Assembly (NCBI RefSeq): GCF_037893185.1
Contig: NZ_CP140772.1
Span: 620,001 to 684,000, forward strand
From: Chitinophaga sp. 180180018-3
Lineage (GTDB): Bacteria > Bacteroidota > Bacteroidia > Chitinophagales > Chitinophagaceae
Direction: 5' to 3'
DNA length: 64,000 nt
Position 1 is the stretch's first letter. Every line of letters starts with the position of its first letter. The notes below the pieces were generated by a model. That model did no database searches and was not told where the DNA came from. It was given only the letters and a program-made list of their open reading frames with translations. Made by a program: the position numbers and the translations under genes. Of the stretch, positions 44,927 through 53,120 are shown piece after piece.

Positions 44927-46804
44927 TTATTGTACAACCAGTACCGGAATTTTGACCTGGTGTCTTACCTGGTTGGCTGTTTCGCCGTACAGCCAGTCTT
45001 TGAATCCTTTGTGCCCGTGGCCGCCAAGTACCAGGAAGTCAGCTTTTTCCTCCTGCACAATCCTGGCTATTTCCTTTGATCTCCTGCGGAAACCGAGTAC
45101 TCCTTTTGCGTGGATGTTGCGGCTCTTCAGCAATGCAATGTAAGTATCCAGCTGGGCCTGATCCCTGCGTGTCTCCAGGTCATCGGAATCTTTACCGAAG
45201 TATTTTGCCGAGGCGCTTTCCACGATATGTATCAGGATGTATTGCGTGTGTTCGTTACCGTGAGCGATGGCGTTGGTGATAATCTCTTTGTCTTTATGGC
45301 TGAAATCGAGTGCCATGGCTATGCAGCGGTAAACTGGTTTTTCCATTTCTCCCAATGACACCTGTGCGGTGTGTATGCCGGCAGCGGCATCTTCCCGGTA
45401 GCGGCGGCGAAGCGGGTATATGATAGTGATGAGCAGCAGGATGACGAAGCCGGCGCAACCGGCAATGATAAGGCCATCTACCCAGATATTTCCTGTACCG
45501 GACATATATTCGAAGGCTTCAGAGAATACCATACGCAAGTTAAGATACACCAGCAAAATAGTCACTGCCCAGCTGAATATTTTAGTGATGGTACCGATAG
45601 CAAAGCTACCCATGGTTTTCTTATCGCTTACAAAATGGATCAGCGGAATAATAGCGAAGCCCAGTTGCAGGCTCAATAGCACCTGGCTGAATACGAGCAG
45701 GGCACCTACTTCTTTGTCGCCCGCAATGAGGATAGTCAGCAGGGCCGGCACAATAGCCAGCAGCCTTGTCAGCAGGCGGCGCAACCAGGGATTGATGCGG
45801 AGACGCAGGTATCCTTCCATAACGATCTGGCCGGCGAGTGTACCGGTAACCGTAGAGCTTTGTCCGGCCGCGATCAGTGCAATGGCGAACAGGAATGGCG
45901 CCAGTTTGCTGCCCAGCAGCTGATCCAGCAGTTTATGTGCATCCTGGATCTCGGCCACATCGGTGCGTCCGCTTTTGAAGAACACGGCTGCGGCCAGTAT
46001 CAGGATAGCGGCGTTTACAAGAAATGCCAGGTTCAGGGCGATGGTGCTATCGAGGAAATTCATTTTGATAGCCTGGCGAATGCCGGCATCGTCGCGCCTG
46101 ATCTTGCGGGTTTGAACCAGAGCAGAATGCAGGTACAGGTTATGCGGCATCACAGTGGCGCCAATAATGCCAATCGCGATATAGAGGGCGTTATTATCGG
46201 GGATAGTAGGAATAAGTCCTTTTGCCACTTCGCTCACCTGTGGCTTTACCAGTAACAGTTCTATCAGGAATGAGGCGCCTATCACTGCCACCAGTGCGAT
46301 GATGAAGCCTTCCATTTTACGGATGCCGTAGCGTTGCAGCACCAGCAGCAGGAGGGTGTCCAGCACGGTGAGGCTAACGCCCCATATGAGCGGTAGTCCG
46401 GTGAGCAGTTGTATACCAATAGCCATACCCAGTACTTCGGCCAGGTCGGTAGCAGCAATGGCTATTTCGGCCAGTATGTACAGTATGAAGTTGATGCCGG
46501 CGGGGTAGGTTTCGCGGTTGGCCTGTGCCAGGTCGCGCCCCCTGACAATGCCGAGGCGTGCGCTGAGGCTTTGCAGCAACAGGGCCATCAGGTTGCTCAT
46601 CAGCAGCACCCAGATCAGTTTGTAGCCGTATTGGCTGCCCCCGGCGAGGTCTGTAGCCCAGTTGCCCGGATCCATATAACCCACACTCACCAGGTAGGCC
46701 GGCCCCAGGAAGGCAAATATTTTCTTCCATTTCGATTTTCCGTGGGTCTCAACGCTCTGATGTACCTCACTTAATGATGCAGCTTGTATATGTTCCATAC
46801 TCAT
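44927..46804 (-). CDS. mntH: Nramp divalent metal transporter fused to a universal stress protein domain
   Basis: 625 aa. Residues about 30-460 carry eleven or so membrane helices with the metal-binding motifs DPGNWATD (helix 1) and MPHNLYLHS (helix 6). Residues about 485-625 form a cytosolic UspA domain ending in GGHGHKGFKDWLYG and VPVLVVQ-like sequence, including the G-x2-G-x9-G nucleotide pattern. It imports Mn2+ (possibly Fe2+) with protons. The mntR gene ends 31 bp upstream on the same strand. Confidence 0.94.
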   Translation of the reverse strand: MSMEHIQAASLSEVHQSVETHGKSKWKKIFAFLGPAYLVSVGYMDPGNWATDLAGGSQYGYKLIWVLLMSNLMALLLQSLSARLGIVRGRDLAQANRETYPAGINFILYILAEIAIAATDLAEVLGMAIGIQLLTGLPLIWGVSLTVLDTLLLLVLQRYGIRKMEGFIIALVAVIGASFLIELLLVKPQVSEVAKGLIPTIPDNNALYIAIGIIGATVMPHNLYLHSALVQTRKIRRDDAGIRQAIKMNFLDSTIALNLAFLVNAAILILAAAVFFKSGRTDVAEIQDAHKLLDQLLGSKLAPFLFAIALIAAGQSSTVTGTLAGQIVMEGYLRLRINPWLRRLLTRLLAIVPALLTILIAGDKEVGALLVFSQVLLSLQLGFAIIPLIHFVSDKKTMGSFAIGTITKIFSWAVTILLVYLNLRMVFSEAFEYMSGTGNIWVDGLIIAGCAGFVILLLITIIYPLRRRYREDAAAGIHTAQVSLGEMEKPVYRCIAMALDFSHKDKEIITNAIAHGNEHTQYILIHIVESASAKYFGKDSDDLETRRDQAQLDTYIALLKSRNIHAKGVLGFRRRSKEIARIVQEEKADFLVLGGHGHKGFKDWLYGETANQVRHQVKIPVLVVQ

Positions 46805-46835
46805 GATGATCGTACCAATTCCTTATTCATAAATA

Positions 46836-47498
46836 TCATTGCACCGGCCTTACCATAATGTGTTTCGCTACCTGTTCACTGATGGTAATAGGAGGCTGTT
46901 GCCTGACTTTGATCTCAATAGAGTTGTCGTATTCGTAGTGGGCGATGATCTCCAGCTGAGTGCCCAGTTTGATATGCTTGGCATTGAGAAAGGCCAGCAG
47001 AGTGGTGGACTGGTCGGTGACAGCCGTGACCACCAGACGCTTTGCGTTGGCCTGATCTAACGATGTCTGAGGCCGGGGTTTTGCCAGTTTGCCGTTGGCA
47101 TCCGGAATAGGGTCGCCATGCGGATCGATCAGCGGGTTACCGAGATAATCACTCAGGCGGTTGATCAGTTTTTCACTGCGCACATGTTCCAGTTCCTCTG
47201 CCAGCTCGTGTACCTCTTCCCAGCTGAACGATAGCTTATCGACCAGGAAGCATTCCCATAGACGGTGACGCCTGACTACCTGTAAGGCGGTTTTCCTGCC
47301 TTCGGGAGATAGGGTAATGCCCTGGTATTTCTCGTATTCGATCAGTTTCTTTTCCTTCAACTTTTTGGCCATGTCGGTTACCGAAGCAGGTTTTGTATCC
47401 AGTTCATATGCCAGCGCATTGGTAGTTACCGCTGCATCGCCTTCCTGTAACTTATAAATAGCCTTTATATAATTCTCTTCCGCAACTGATAAATTCAT
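46836..47498 (-). CDS. mntR: Manganese/iron-dependent DtxR/MntR-family repressor
   Basis: 220 aa. N-terminal winged HTH (residues 1-65, ENYIKAIYKL, TKPASVTDMAKKL), the metal-binding dimerisation domain (70-135; HRLWECFLVDKL and EELEHV ligands) and a C-terminal FeoA/SH3-like domain (about 150-215). It is expected to sense Mn2+ or Fe2+ and repress the Nramp gene it is transcribed with. Confidence 0.93.
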   Translation of the reverse strand: MNLSVAEENYIKAIYKLQEGDAAVTTNALAYELDTKPASVTDMAKKLKEKKLIEYEKYQGITLSPEGRKTALQVVRRHRLWECFLVDKLSFSWEEVHELAEELEHVRSEKLINRLSDYLGNPLIDPHGDPIPDANGKLAKPRPQTSLDQANAKRLVVTAVTDQSTTLLAFLNAKHIKLGTQLEIIAHYEYDNSIEIKVRQQPPITISEQVAKHIMVRPVQ

Positions 47499-47510
47499 GT
47501 TATCTAAAAT

Positions 47511-47534
47511 ATTATTTAGACAAATCTAAATAAT
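47511..47534. promoter_or_regulatory. Candidate MntR operator
   Basis: ATTATTTAGA and TCTAAATAAT form a perfect 10-bp dyad with CAAA between, 12 bases upstream of the mntR start and 95 bp from the divergent lipoprotein ATG. Position and symmetry fit a DtxR-family box with autoregulation. Confidence 0.65.
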
Positions 47535-47629
47535 TTATCTGAACTTTTCACCGCTCCGGTATGTTTTTTGATTTTTAGCGCGCCCATATAAAAATTATAT
47601 ATAATTTTCGCCCAGAATTAATTTGTCGA

Positions 47630-48592
47630 ATGAAGCGTCTCCTTTTAGTTTTACTGTCAATTGGTGTCTTAGCAGCCTGTAAATCAAAGAAAAAGCATGG
47701 CCACGGTAGTGAAGAACCGATGACCCTTGAAGAATTTCAGGCATTATTTACACCTGGTTCCCTGCCTTATAAGCTGACACCAGATACCCTGCAACTCAAA
47801 CTGGCCGATTCGCTGGCGCTGGATACCGGGGCTATGCGGTTTTTAACGGATACGTTAACAAAGCACGACTTCAGCAGAAGCGAGCGGGTGAAGATTTTCC
47901 CTTTACAGCGTATTCCCGGCAGTACGGTGAATTATATGCTGGTGAAAGCAGTGGGGAGGGACCAAACAGTTGGTTATCTCTGTATGATGAATAAAAAAGG
48001 TAAGTACCTGAACCGTATTCGTGTAGCCAGTACCGTTGGAGATGATGGAGAGCAGACATCGTTGCAGATAGATAATAAAAATGTGGTGAAAGTAACAAAC
48101 GAGCGCAAACTGACAGCCAGTCGCAGTGCGTTGAAGGAGGATTTTTATGGTGTTAATCCTGATGGAACGGTAACACTGATCATGACTAACAGCAACGGCC
48201 CTACGAATGCTAATCAGATATTCAATCCCATAGACACGTTGCCGCGTAAGAATAAGTTTTCGGGTGATTATACTTCCGGAGATATGAGCATTGTTTCTGT
48301 GCGGGATGGCGATAAAGATGATCCTAAATCCTTCCTCTTTTTCATCTCCTTCTCCAAAGATAACGGCAGCTGCAAAGGAGAACTGAGCGGCAAGGGGCAT
48401 TTCCTGGCTGGTAACAGGGGAGAGTACAAAGACAAAGAATCTTCCTGCGGTATCAGTTTTCAGTTTTCGGCCGGCAAAGTGAGCATTCATGAGATAGGCG
48501 GCTGTGGTGCTTACCGTGGTGTTAAGTGTTTCTTTGAAGGTGGTTTTGTGAAGAAAGCAGAGAAGAAAGCTGAAAAGAAGAAAAAGAAATAG
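47630..48592 (+). CDS. Hypothetical lipoprotein with Lys-rich tail
   Basis: 320 aa. Lipobox LAAC at residues 14-17, then KSKKKHGHG (a His/Lys patch). The middle (about 30-250) is beta-rich and without a recognised domain. Cys residues near 250 and 295 may pair. The last 15 residues are almost all Lys, Glu and Ala. It is divergent from mntR and shares the region with the candidate operator, so metal control is possible. Confidence 0.75.
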   Translation: MKRLLLVLLSIGVLAACKSKKKHGHGSEEPMTLEEFQALFTPGSLPYKLTPDTLQLKLADSLALDTGAMRFLTDTLTKHDFSRSERVKIFPLQRIPGSTVNYMLVKAVGRDQTVGYLCMMNKKGKYLNRIRVASTVGDDGEQTSLQIDNKNVVKVTNERKLTASRSALKEDFYGVNPDGTVTLIMTNSNGPTNANQIFNPIDTLPRKNKFSGDYTSGDMSIVSVRDGDKDDPKSFLFFISFSKDNGSCKGELSGKGHFLAGNRGEYKDKESSCGISFQFSAGKVSIHEIGGCGAYRGVKCFFEGGFVKKAEKKAEKKKKK

Positions 48593-48611
48593 GCATCCTA
48601 AAAATAGTTAT

Positions 48612-48646
48612 CAACAAGCCGGTGTTCAGCCGGCTTGTTGTATTTT
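48612..48646 (+). terminator. Intrinsic terminator of the lipoprotein gene
   Basis: CAACAAGCCGG and CCGGCTTGTTG form an 11-bp stem with a 7-base loop, followed by TATTTT. Confidence 0.88.
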
Positions 48647-48825
48647 GGGGCGGTAACTTTTCTGTACATTATTAAGGAAGAATATATATAATTGCAAAAA
48701 GCAATAAGCCCGAAACTGGTTTCGAAGGTAATTTTGCATTCATTGAAAAGCTGCTACAGTCAACCGTTTGAGTGGCATGCCCTGGAGTTGTTTATCATCT
48801 TCCTGATTGCTTTTTTTAAAAAATA

Positions 48826-48856
48826 TTTGGTAGAATAAAAATAGTTTATACCTTTG
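48826..48856 (+). promoter_or_regulatory. Promoter of the tRNA-Val cluster
   Basis: TTTG at 48826-48829, 19 bases, then TACCTTTG at 48849-48856. Both boxes match the Bacteroidota consensus at ideal spacing. Transcription should start near 48863. Confidence 0.8.
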
Positions 48857-48897
48857 CGATCCAATCGAACGAAAGGAACGATAGGTAAAACAAGAGA

Positions 48898-48972
48898 GGG
48901 AGTTTAGCTCAGCTGGTTCAGAGCATCTGCCTTACAAGCAGAGGGTCGATGGTTCGAATCCGTCAACTCCCA
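48898..48972 (+). tRNA. tRNA-Val (anticodon TAC), copy 1
   Basis: 75 nt cloverleaf: acceptor GGGAGTT/AACTCCC, D stem GCTC/GAGC, anticodon stem TCTGC/GCAGA with loop CTTACAA (anticodon TAC), T arm GATGG-TTCGAAT-CCGTC. The 3' CCA is not encoded. Confidence 0.96.
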
Positions 48973-49008
48973 CATCAGGAAAGTTTGAAATATTTTAAAG
49001 ATCTTTAA

Positions 49009-49083
49009 GGGAGTTTAGCTCAGCTGGTTCAGAGCATCTGCCTTACAAGCAGAGGGTCGATGGTTCGAATCCGTCAACTCCCA
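49009..49083 (+). tRNA. tRNA-Val (anticodon TAC), copy 2
   Basis: Identical over 75 nt to copies 1 and 3. The spacer before it is 36 bp and contains AAAGATCTTTAA, which recurs before copy 3. Co-transcribed from the promoter at 48826. Confidence 0.96.
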
Positions 49084-49112
49084 CACTTGAAAATAACGTT
49101 TAAAGATCTTTA

Positions 49113-49187
49113 GGGAGTTTAGCTCAGCTGGTTCAGAGCATCTGCCTTACAAGCAGAGGGTCGATGGTTCGAATCCGTCAACTCCCA
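49113..49187 (+). tRNA. tRNA-Val (anticodon TAC), copy 3
   Basis: Identical to copies 1 and 2, with a 29-bp spacer before it. A strong terminator begins 8 bp downstream. Confidence 0.96.
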
Positions 49188-49194
49188 CAGGAAT

Positions 49195-49226
49195 AAAAAA
49201 GGCTCGCGTTTTCGCGAGCCTTTTTT
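49195..49226 (+). terminator. Intrinsic terminator of the tRNA operon
   Basis: GGCTCGCG-TTTT-CGCGAGCC flanked by six As and six Ts. It can also serve the convergent antiporter gene. Confidence 0.92.
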
Positions 49227-49244
49227 ATTTATACCAATTAGAAA

Positions 49245-51395
49245 TTATTTCCTGAATAGTTTCCTCACAGCTTTACCCAATTTCGCCAGGTTGGCAATCT
49301 GTTCCTGGATAGGTGCAAGGGTAAGATCTTCCGGTTGTACGCCAGCTTCGAGCGCTTCAAATTCACGTTGTTCAGGGTAGAGGAGTATGACATTATTTTG
49401 TTTGAAATGACGTTCCAGCTTGGCCGGTATGTTATCGAGGTAAGCGTTGTAGGAGAGAGTGCTCTTCCGCGCGGTAACTACTACCAGCAGGTCGTCGCGG
49501 GTGATCTCTCTCGACAGGATGAGGAAATCCTCAATGGTATCGAACTGGCGGAAGGTGAGATCCACGCTCATCTTCGATTTTTCGGCGAAGGCCGCTGTAA
49601 TCACCTGTGTTTTCCGGTTACAATATACGACCATACGGGCGCCTGCCTGTTTGGCCAGCATGAACATTTTTTGCAGGTAATGAAGGAACCCAAGTTCGTA
49701 TTCGGCGTTGGGTGGCATTACCAGTACCATTTTCTTGGTGGCGCTAAGCGGGAAATGAAAATTACATACATAGATGGTTTCCCATACCCTTTGCAGTACG
49801 TTTTCGAGTGTGGTACCGAAGATGCTGCCCAGCCAACGATCGGTGGCGCTGGTTTTGTCGGTCCAGCCGAGGATTACATCGCTGACCAGCAGTTCTTTGG
49901 TTGCCCGGGTGATGCCGTCAGAAACGTTCAGGTCTATGCGGGTAACCACCTGTACATCGCTTTCAGTGGCTGCAGCATGGATGACTGCTTTCTCCATCAT
50001 TTTTCCGGTAAGATGGATCTTCTCCTTAGCTTCTTCATTGTCCTGCACTACCGCCAGCGGGTAAATAGGAGTGGCGGCATTGGTATCTTTGATCATTACC
50101 GCGAAATCGAGCAGTGCTTCTATTTTTTCCGGGTTGGAAACCGGTACCAGTATGCGTTCGGGCTGGTCCGGTACTTCCGGTTTGTTCTCTGCTTCCTGTA
50201 TAGCCAGGCGGCGGCCGGCGCTCTGGGTAACGAAAGAGCCAACGAGGCAGGTGATGAGGATGAGGATCACTGTGCCGTTAAGCACATGCTCATCTACGAT
50301 GCCCATGTTGTATCCGATGAGGATTACGGCGATAGTAGCGGCCGCATGAGCGCTGCTAAGGCCGAAAATGACGTTTCGTTGTGTGGCACTGTAGCGGAAG
50401 CTGAGCTGGGTAAAGAAGGCGGCCAGCCATTTGCTGCTGAGTGCCATCAGGGTCAGCGCGCCGGCTATGATCAGCGCATCGGGACCTTTGAGCAGCACCC
50501 GCAGATCTACCAGCATGCCCACACTAATCAGGAAAAAAGGAATGAATATGGCATTGCCTACAAATTCGATCCTGTTCATCAACGGTGATGTATGTGGTAT
50601 CAGCTGATTGAGCGCCAATCCCGCCAGGAAGGCGCCAATAATGCCTTCTACTCCCGCCAGTTCGGCGAGGAAGGCGGATGCAAACACCAGCGCCAGTACA
50701 AATATGAAGTGGGAGGTTTTGTCGTCTTTTATCTTCTTGAAAAACCATCTGCCCAACATGGGCATCAGCCAAAGGATAATAGTGGCAAAAATAACCATGG
50801 AAATACCCAGCCGCACCCAGAAATAGGTGTTCAGGTTACCGGCCTGCGCACCGGTAATAATGGCCAGAATCAGCAACACAGCGGTATCTGTGATAATAGT
50901 ACCCCCCACGGCCACCGTCACTGCTTCATTTTTGGTAATGCCCAGGCGGCTTGCCAGCGGGTAGGCTACGAGTGTATGGGTAGCAAACATGCTGGAAACC
51001 AGCAGGGTAGCCATAAAATTAAAGTGCAGCACATAGGTGCATACCACAAAGCCCATTCCCAGCGGTATAAAAAATGTGAAGGCGCCGAATACCATACTCC
51101 GGTACCGGTTCTTCAGAAATTCAGTCATATCCAGCTCCAACCCGGCCAGGAACATAATGTACAATAAACCAGCCTTTGCAAACAGATCGATGCTCCCTTT
51201 TTCTATGATCTTAAAACCATGATCACCTATGAGCATGCCCGCAATGATCAGCCCGATAATACTCGGTATCCTCAATTTACGTAACAGAATAGGCGCCAGT
51301 AATATTATAAATAATACCAGCGAGAAGATCGGTACGGGATCTTTCAGTGGCAGGTTAATATCCATTAATAAAACCAGTCCTTTCATTATAACCAT
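49245..51395 (-). CDS. Monovalent cation:proton antiporter (CPA2/Kef type) with C-terminal Usp-like domains
   Basis: 716 aa. Residues about 10-405 contain 12 or so helices of a Na_H_Exchanger domain, with GLIIAGMLIGDHG and FLAGLELDM early motifs. Residues about 425-716 are cytosolic and resemble two universal-stress-protein folds, where Kef proteins would have RCK domains. It should exchange K+ or Na+ for H+; ion preference is unknown. Met codons at 51395, 51386 and 51365 could each be the start. Confidence 0.9.
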   Translation of the reverse strand: MVIMKGLVLLMDINLPLKDPVPIFSLVLFIILLAPILLRKLRIPSIIGLIIAGMLIGDHGFKIIEKGSIDLFAKAGLLYIMFLAGLELDMTEFLKNRYRSMVFGAFTFFIPLGMGFVVCTYVLHFNFMATLLVSSMFATHTLVAYPLASRLGITKNEAVTVAVGGTIITDTAVLLILAIITGAQAGNLNTYFWVRLGISMVIFATIILWLMPMLGRWFFKKIKDDKTSHFIFVLALVFASAFLAELAGVEGIIGAFLAGLALNQLIPHTSPLMNRIEFVGNAIFIPFFLISVGMLVDLRVLLKGPDALIIAGALTLMALSSKWLAAFFTQLSFRYSATQRNVIFGLSSAHAAATIAVILIGYNMGIVDEHVLNGTVILILITCLVGSFVTQSAGRRLAIQEAENKPEVPDQPERILVPVSNPEKIEALLDFAVMIKDTNAATPIYPLAVVQDNEEAKEKIHLTGKMMEKAVIHAAATESDVQVVTRIDLNVSDGITRATKELLVSDVILGWTDKTSATDRWLGSIFGTTLENVLQRVWETIYVCNFHFPLSATKKMVLVMPPNAEYELGFLHYLQKMFMLAKQAGARMVVYCNRKTQVITAAFAEKSKMSVDLTFRQFDTIEDFLILSREITRDDLLVVVTARKSTLSYNAYLDNIPAKLERHFKQNNVILLYPEQREFEALEAGVQPEDLTLAPIQEQIANLAKLGKAVRKLFRK

Positions 51396-51469
51396 TTTAG
51401 TGTGATTGGATATGCTCCAAAATCAGTAACTCCTAACTTAAATATGGATAAATTAACGAATAATCCATG

Positions 51470-51477
51470 TAATTTTG
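51470..51477 (+). promoter_or_regulatory. clpS promoter, -7 element
   Basis: TAATTTTG, an exact TAnnTTTG match, 19 bp before the clpS ATG. Confidence 0.6.
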
Positions 51478-51496
51478 TGAAAAGCTTTTATTAAAC

Positions 51497-51805
51497 ATGA
51501 CTGATCATACCCATACCAAAGGATTACCGGAGGAAGAGGAAGATGTGCTGGTGGCTGAAGATGAGCAATTTCCGTTCAGCCTGGTAGTCTGGAATGATGA
51601 TGTAAATACGTTCGATTGGGTTATATCCTCTCTGATGGAAGTATGTGGGCACACTCATGAGCAGGCTGAACAGTGTGCACTCATTATTCATTTTAATGGT
51701 AAGTATGCAGTGAAACAGGGTGAGTATATCAAACTAAGGCCCCAATGTGAGGCCCTGCTGGAAAGAGGACTGAGCGCTACCATTGAAGAAATGGCTGGCA
51801 GCTGA
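51497..51805 (+). CDS. clpS: ATP-dependent Clp protease adaptor ClpS
   Basis: 102 aa. The N-degron pocket motif VWNDDVNTFDWVI (residues 31-43, with Asp-Asp) and the helix HTHEQAEQCALIIHFNGK (about 52-69) are diagnostic. ClpS delivers proteins with Leu, Phe, Trp or Tyr at the N-terminus to ClpA/ClpC-ClpP. It is followed after 9 bp by aat, which creates such N-termini. Confidence 0.95.
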   Translation: MTDHTHTKGLPEEEEDVLVAEDEQFPFSLVVWNDDVNTFDWVISSLMEVCGHTHEQAEQCALIIHFNGKYAVKQGEYIKLRPQCEALLERGLSATIEEMAGS

Positions 51806-51814
51806 TCATTGGTT

Positions 51815-52453
51815 ATGACAGTGTTCCGACTTAATAAAAAACTGATTTTCCCTCCTGTAGAATTCTCGGAGCCGGACGGATTGCTGGCAGTTGGCGGCGA
51901 TCTGTCAGTAGAGCGGTTACTGCTGGCTTACAGCTCAGGTATATTTCCCTGGTACGACGAACCTCCTATTCTGTGGTGGAGCCCTGATCCCCGCTTTGTG
52001 CTATTTCCCGATGAACTGAAAGTATCTGCCAGTATGAAACAGGTACTCAGAAAAAAACAATTTCGTATATCCTTCAACGAAGATTTTGCCGGTGTAATTG
52101 CCCGTTGCGGCAGTATTCCAAGGGGTGGTCAAACCGGTACCTGGATCACAGCAGAAATGCAGGAAGCTTATATACGTTTGCATAAAGCCGGTTATGCCAT
52201 GTCGGTAGAATGCTGGCTGGGTGAGCAATTGGTGGGTGGCCTGTATGGTGTTAAAAAAGATCATATCTTTTTTGGCGAGTCGATGTTTGCTGAAGTCAGC
52301 AATGCCTCCAAAGCTGCTTTTATCACCTTCGTGCAAACCTATGGGCATGAACTGAAAATGATCGATTGCCAGGTACATACACTGCATCTGGCTTCTCTGG
52401 GAGCTACTTTTATCAGTAGAGAAGAATTTCTGGAGATCATCGGTTTTTCGTAA
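51815..52453 (+). CDS. aat: Leucyl/phenylalanyl-tRNA-protein transferase
   Basis: 212 aa from the ATG at 51815 (MTVFRLNKK); a TTG two codons earlier is less likely. PPVEFSEPDGLLAVGGDLS, AYSSGIFPWYDE and PILWWSPDPRFVLFP are the standard L/F-transferase blocks, with FGESMF and IDCQVHTLHLASLG near the end. It adds Leu or Phe to proteins with N-terminal Arg or Lys. With ClpS it forms a compact N-degron unit. Confidence 0.96.
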   Translation: MTVFRLNKKLIFPPVEFSEPDGLLAVGGDLSVERLLLAYSSGIFPWYDEPPILWWSPDPRFVLFPDELKVSASMKQVLRKKQFRISFNEDFAGVIARCGSIPRGGQTGTWITAEMQEAYIRLHKAGYAMSVECWLGEQLVGGLYGVKKDHIFFGESMFAEVSNASKAAFITFVQTYGHELKMIDCQVHTLHLASLGATFISREEFLEIIGFS

Positions 52454-52514
52454 CTTCTCGTCGTTTCTGTCTCTTTTATATAATAACTCCAATACTGGCA
52501 CAAAAATTTAAACC

Positions 52515-53114
52515 ATGAAAAAGCTATTGTTTTTCTTCTCGGTTCTTGCATTGTCGGCTTTCACAGACAAAATTGCAAGAGATGACAGGTCGTTTTTAGT
52601 TGAACAGCTGCAACAAACAAAGGACAGGCTCCTTAAAGATGTGAGCGGGTTGTCTGATGCTCAGCTGGAATACAAAACAGCTCCTGATCGCTGGTCTGTT
52701 ATCGAATGTGTGGAGCACATTACCCTCATCGAAAAAGCCATCACAGATGGTGAGCAGCAATTGGTACAAGTGGCGCCTAATCCTGAAAGAAAAAAGGATA
52801 TTAAAACAACTGACGAGCAAATCCTGAAGAATGTGGAAGACAGAAGCCATAAGGTAAAGGCTCCTGAATTCGGAATACCCAGGCATAATTATGCTTCCAA
52901 CGCGGAATGCATTAAGAATTTTACCACACAGCGGGATAAGCTGATTGAATATGTTACCAATACAAACGACAACCTGCGCGACCATATCACGGATCATCCT
53001 ATTCTTGGGCCAATAGATGCTTATCAGTTGTTGTTGCTGGATGCAGCGCACACGAACAGGCATACGCAGCAGCTGGAGGAAGTAATGGCCGCTCCGGGAT
53101 TTCCGAAGCAATAA
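52515..53114 (+). CDS. Secreted DinB-family protein
   Basis: 199 aa with a signal peptide (MKKLLFFFSVLALSAF). A DinB four-helix bundle follows, with metal His in CVEHITLIEKA near residue 71 and in DAAHTNRHTQQLEEV near residue 180, the usual triad positions. DinB-like proteins are metal-dependent and act on thiols or as hydrolases. An exported version is common in Bacteroidota; its activity is unknown. Confidence 0.85.
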   Translation: MKKLLFFFSVLALSAFTDKIARDDRSFLVEQLQQTKDRLLKDVSGLSDAQLEYKTAPDRWSVIECVEHITLIEKAITDGEQQLVQVAPNPERKKDIKTTDEQILKNVEDRSHKVKAPEFGIPRHNYASNAECIKNFTTQRDKLIEYVTNTNDNLRDHITDHPILGPIDAYQLLLLDAAHTNRHTQQLEEVMAAPGFPKQ

Positions 53115-53120
53115 TCAGTA

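Larger units (their letters stand above)
48593..48897. other. Intergenic region before the tRNA cluster
   Basis: 305 bp: the lipoprotein terminator (48612-48646), a small perfect dyad CGAAAC-TG-GTTTCG at 48711-48724, a lone TAATTTTG at 48729-48736 and the tRNA promoter at 48826-48856. A possible short transcript from about 48743 has no ORF that I can support. Confidence 0.55.

Noticed and set aside
48692..48838. Open frame of 48 codons with a hydrophobic end before the tRNA cluster
   Set aside because: It has only a TTG start, no promoter in a suitable place, and overlaps the -33 box of the tRNA promoter.
49335..50588. Long open frame (417 codons) antisense to the antiporter gene
   Set aside because: It runs opposite a well-conserved transporter and its translation resembles no protein; it follows from codon bias of the real gene.
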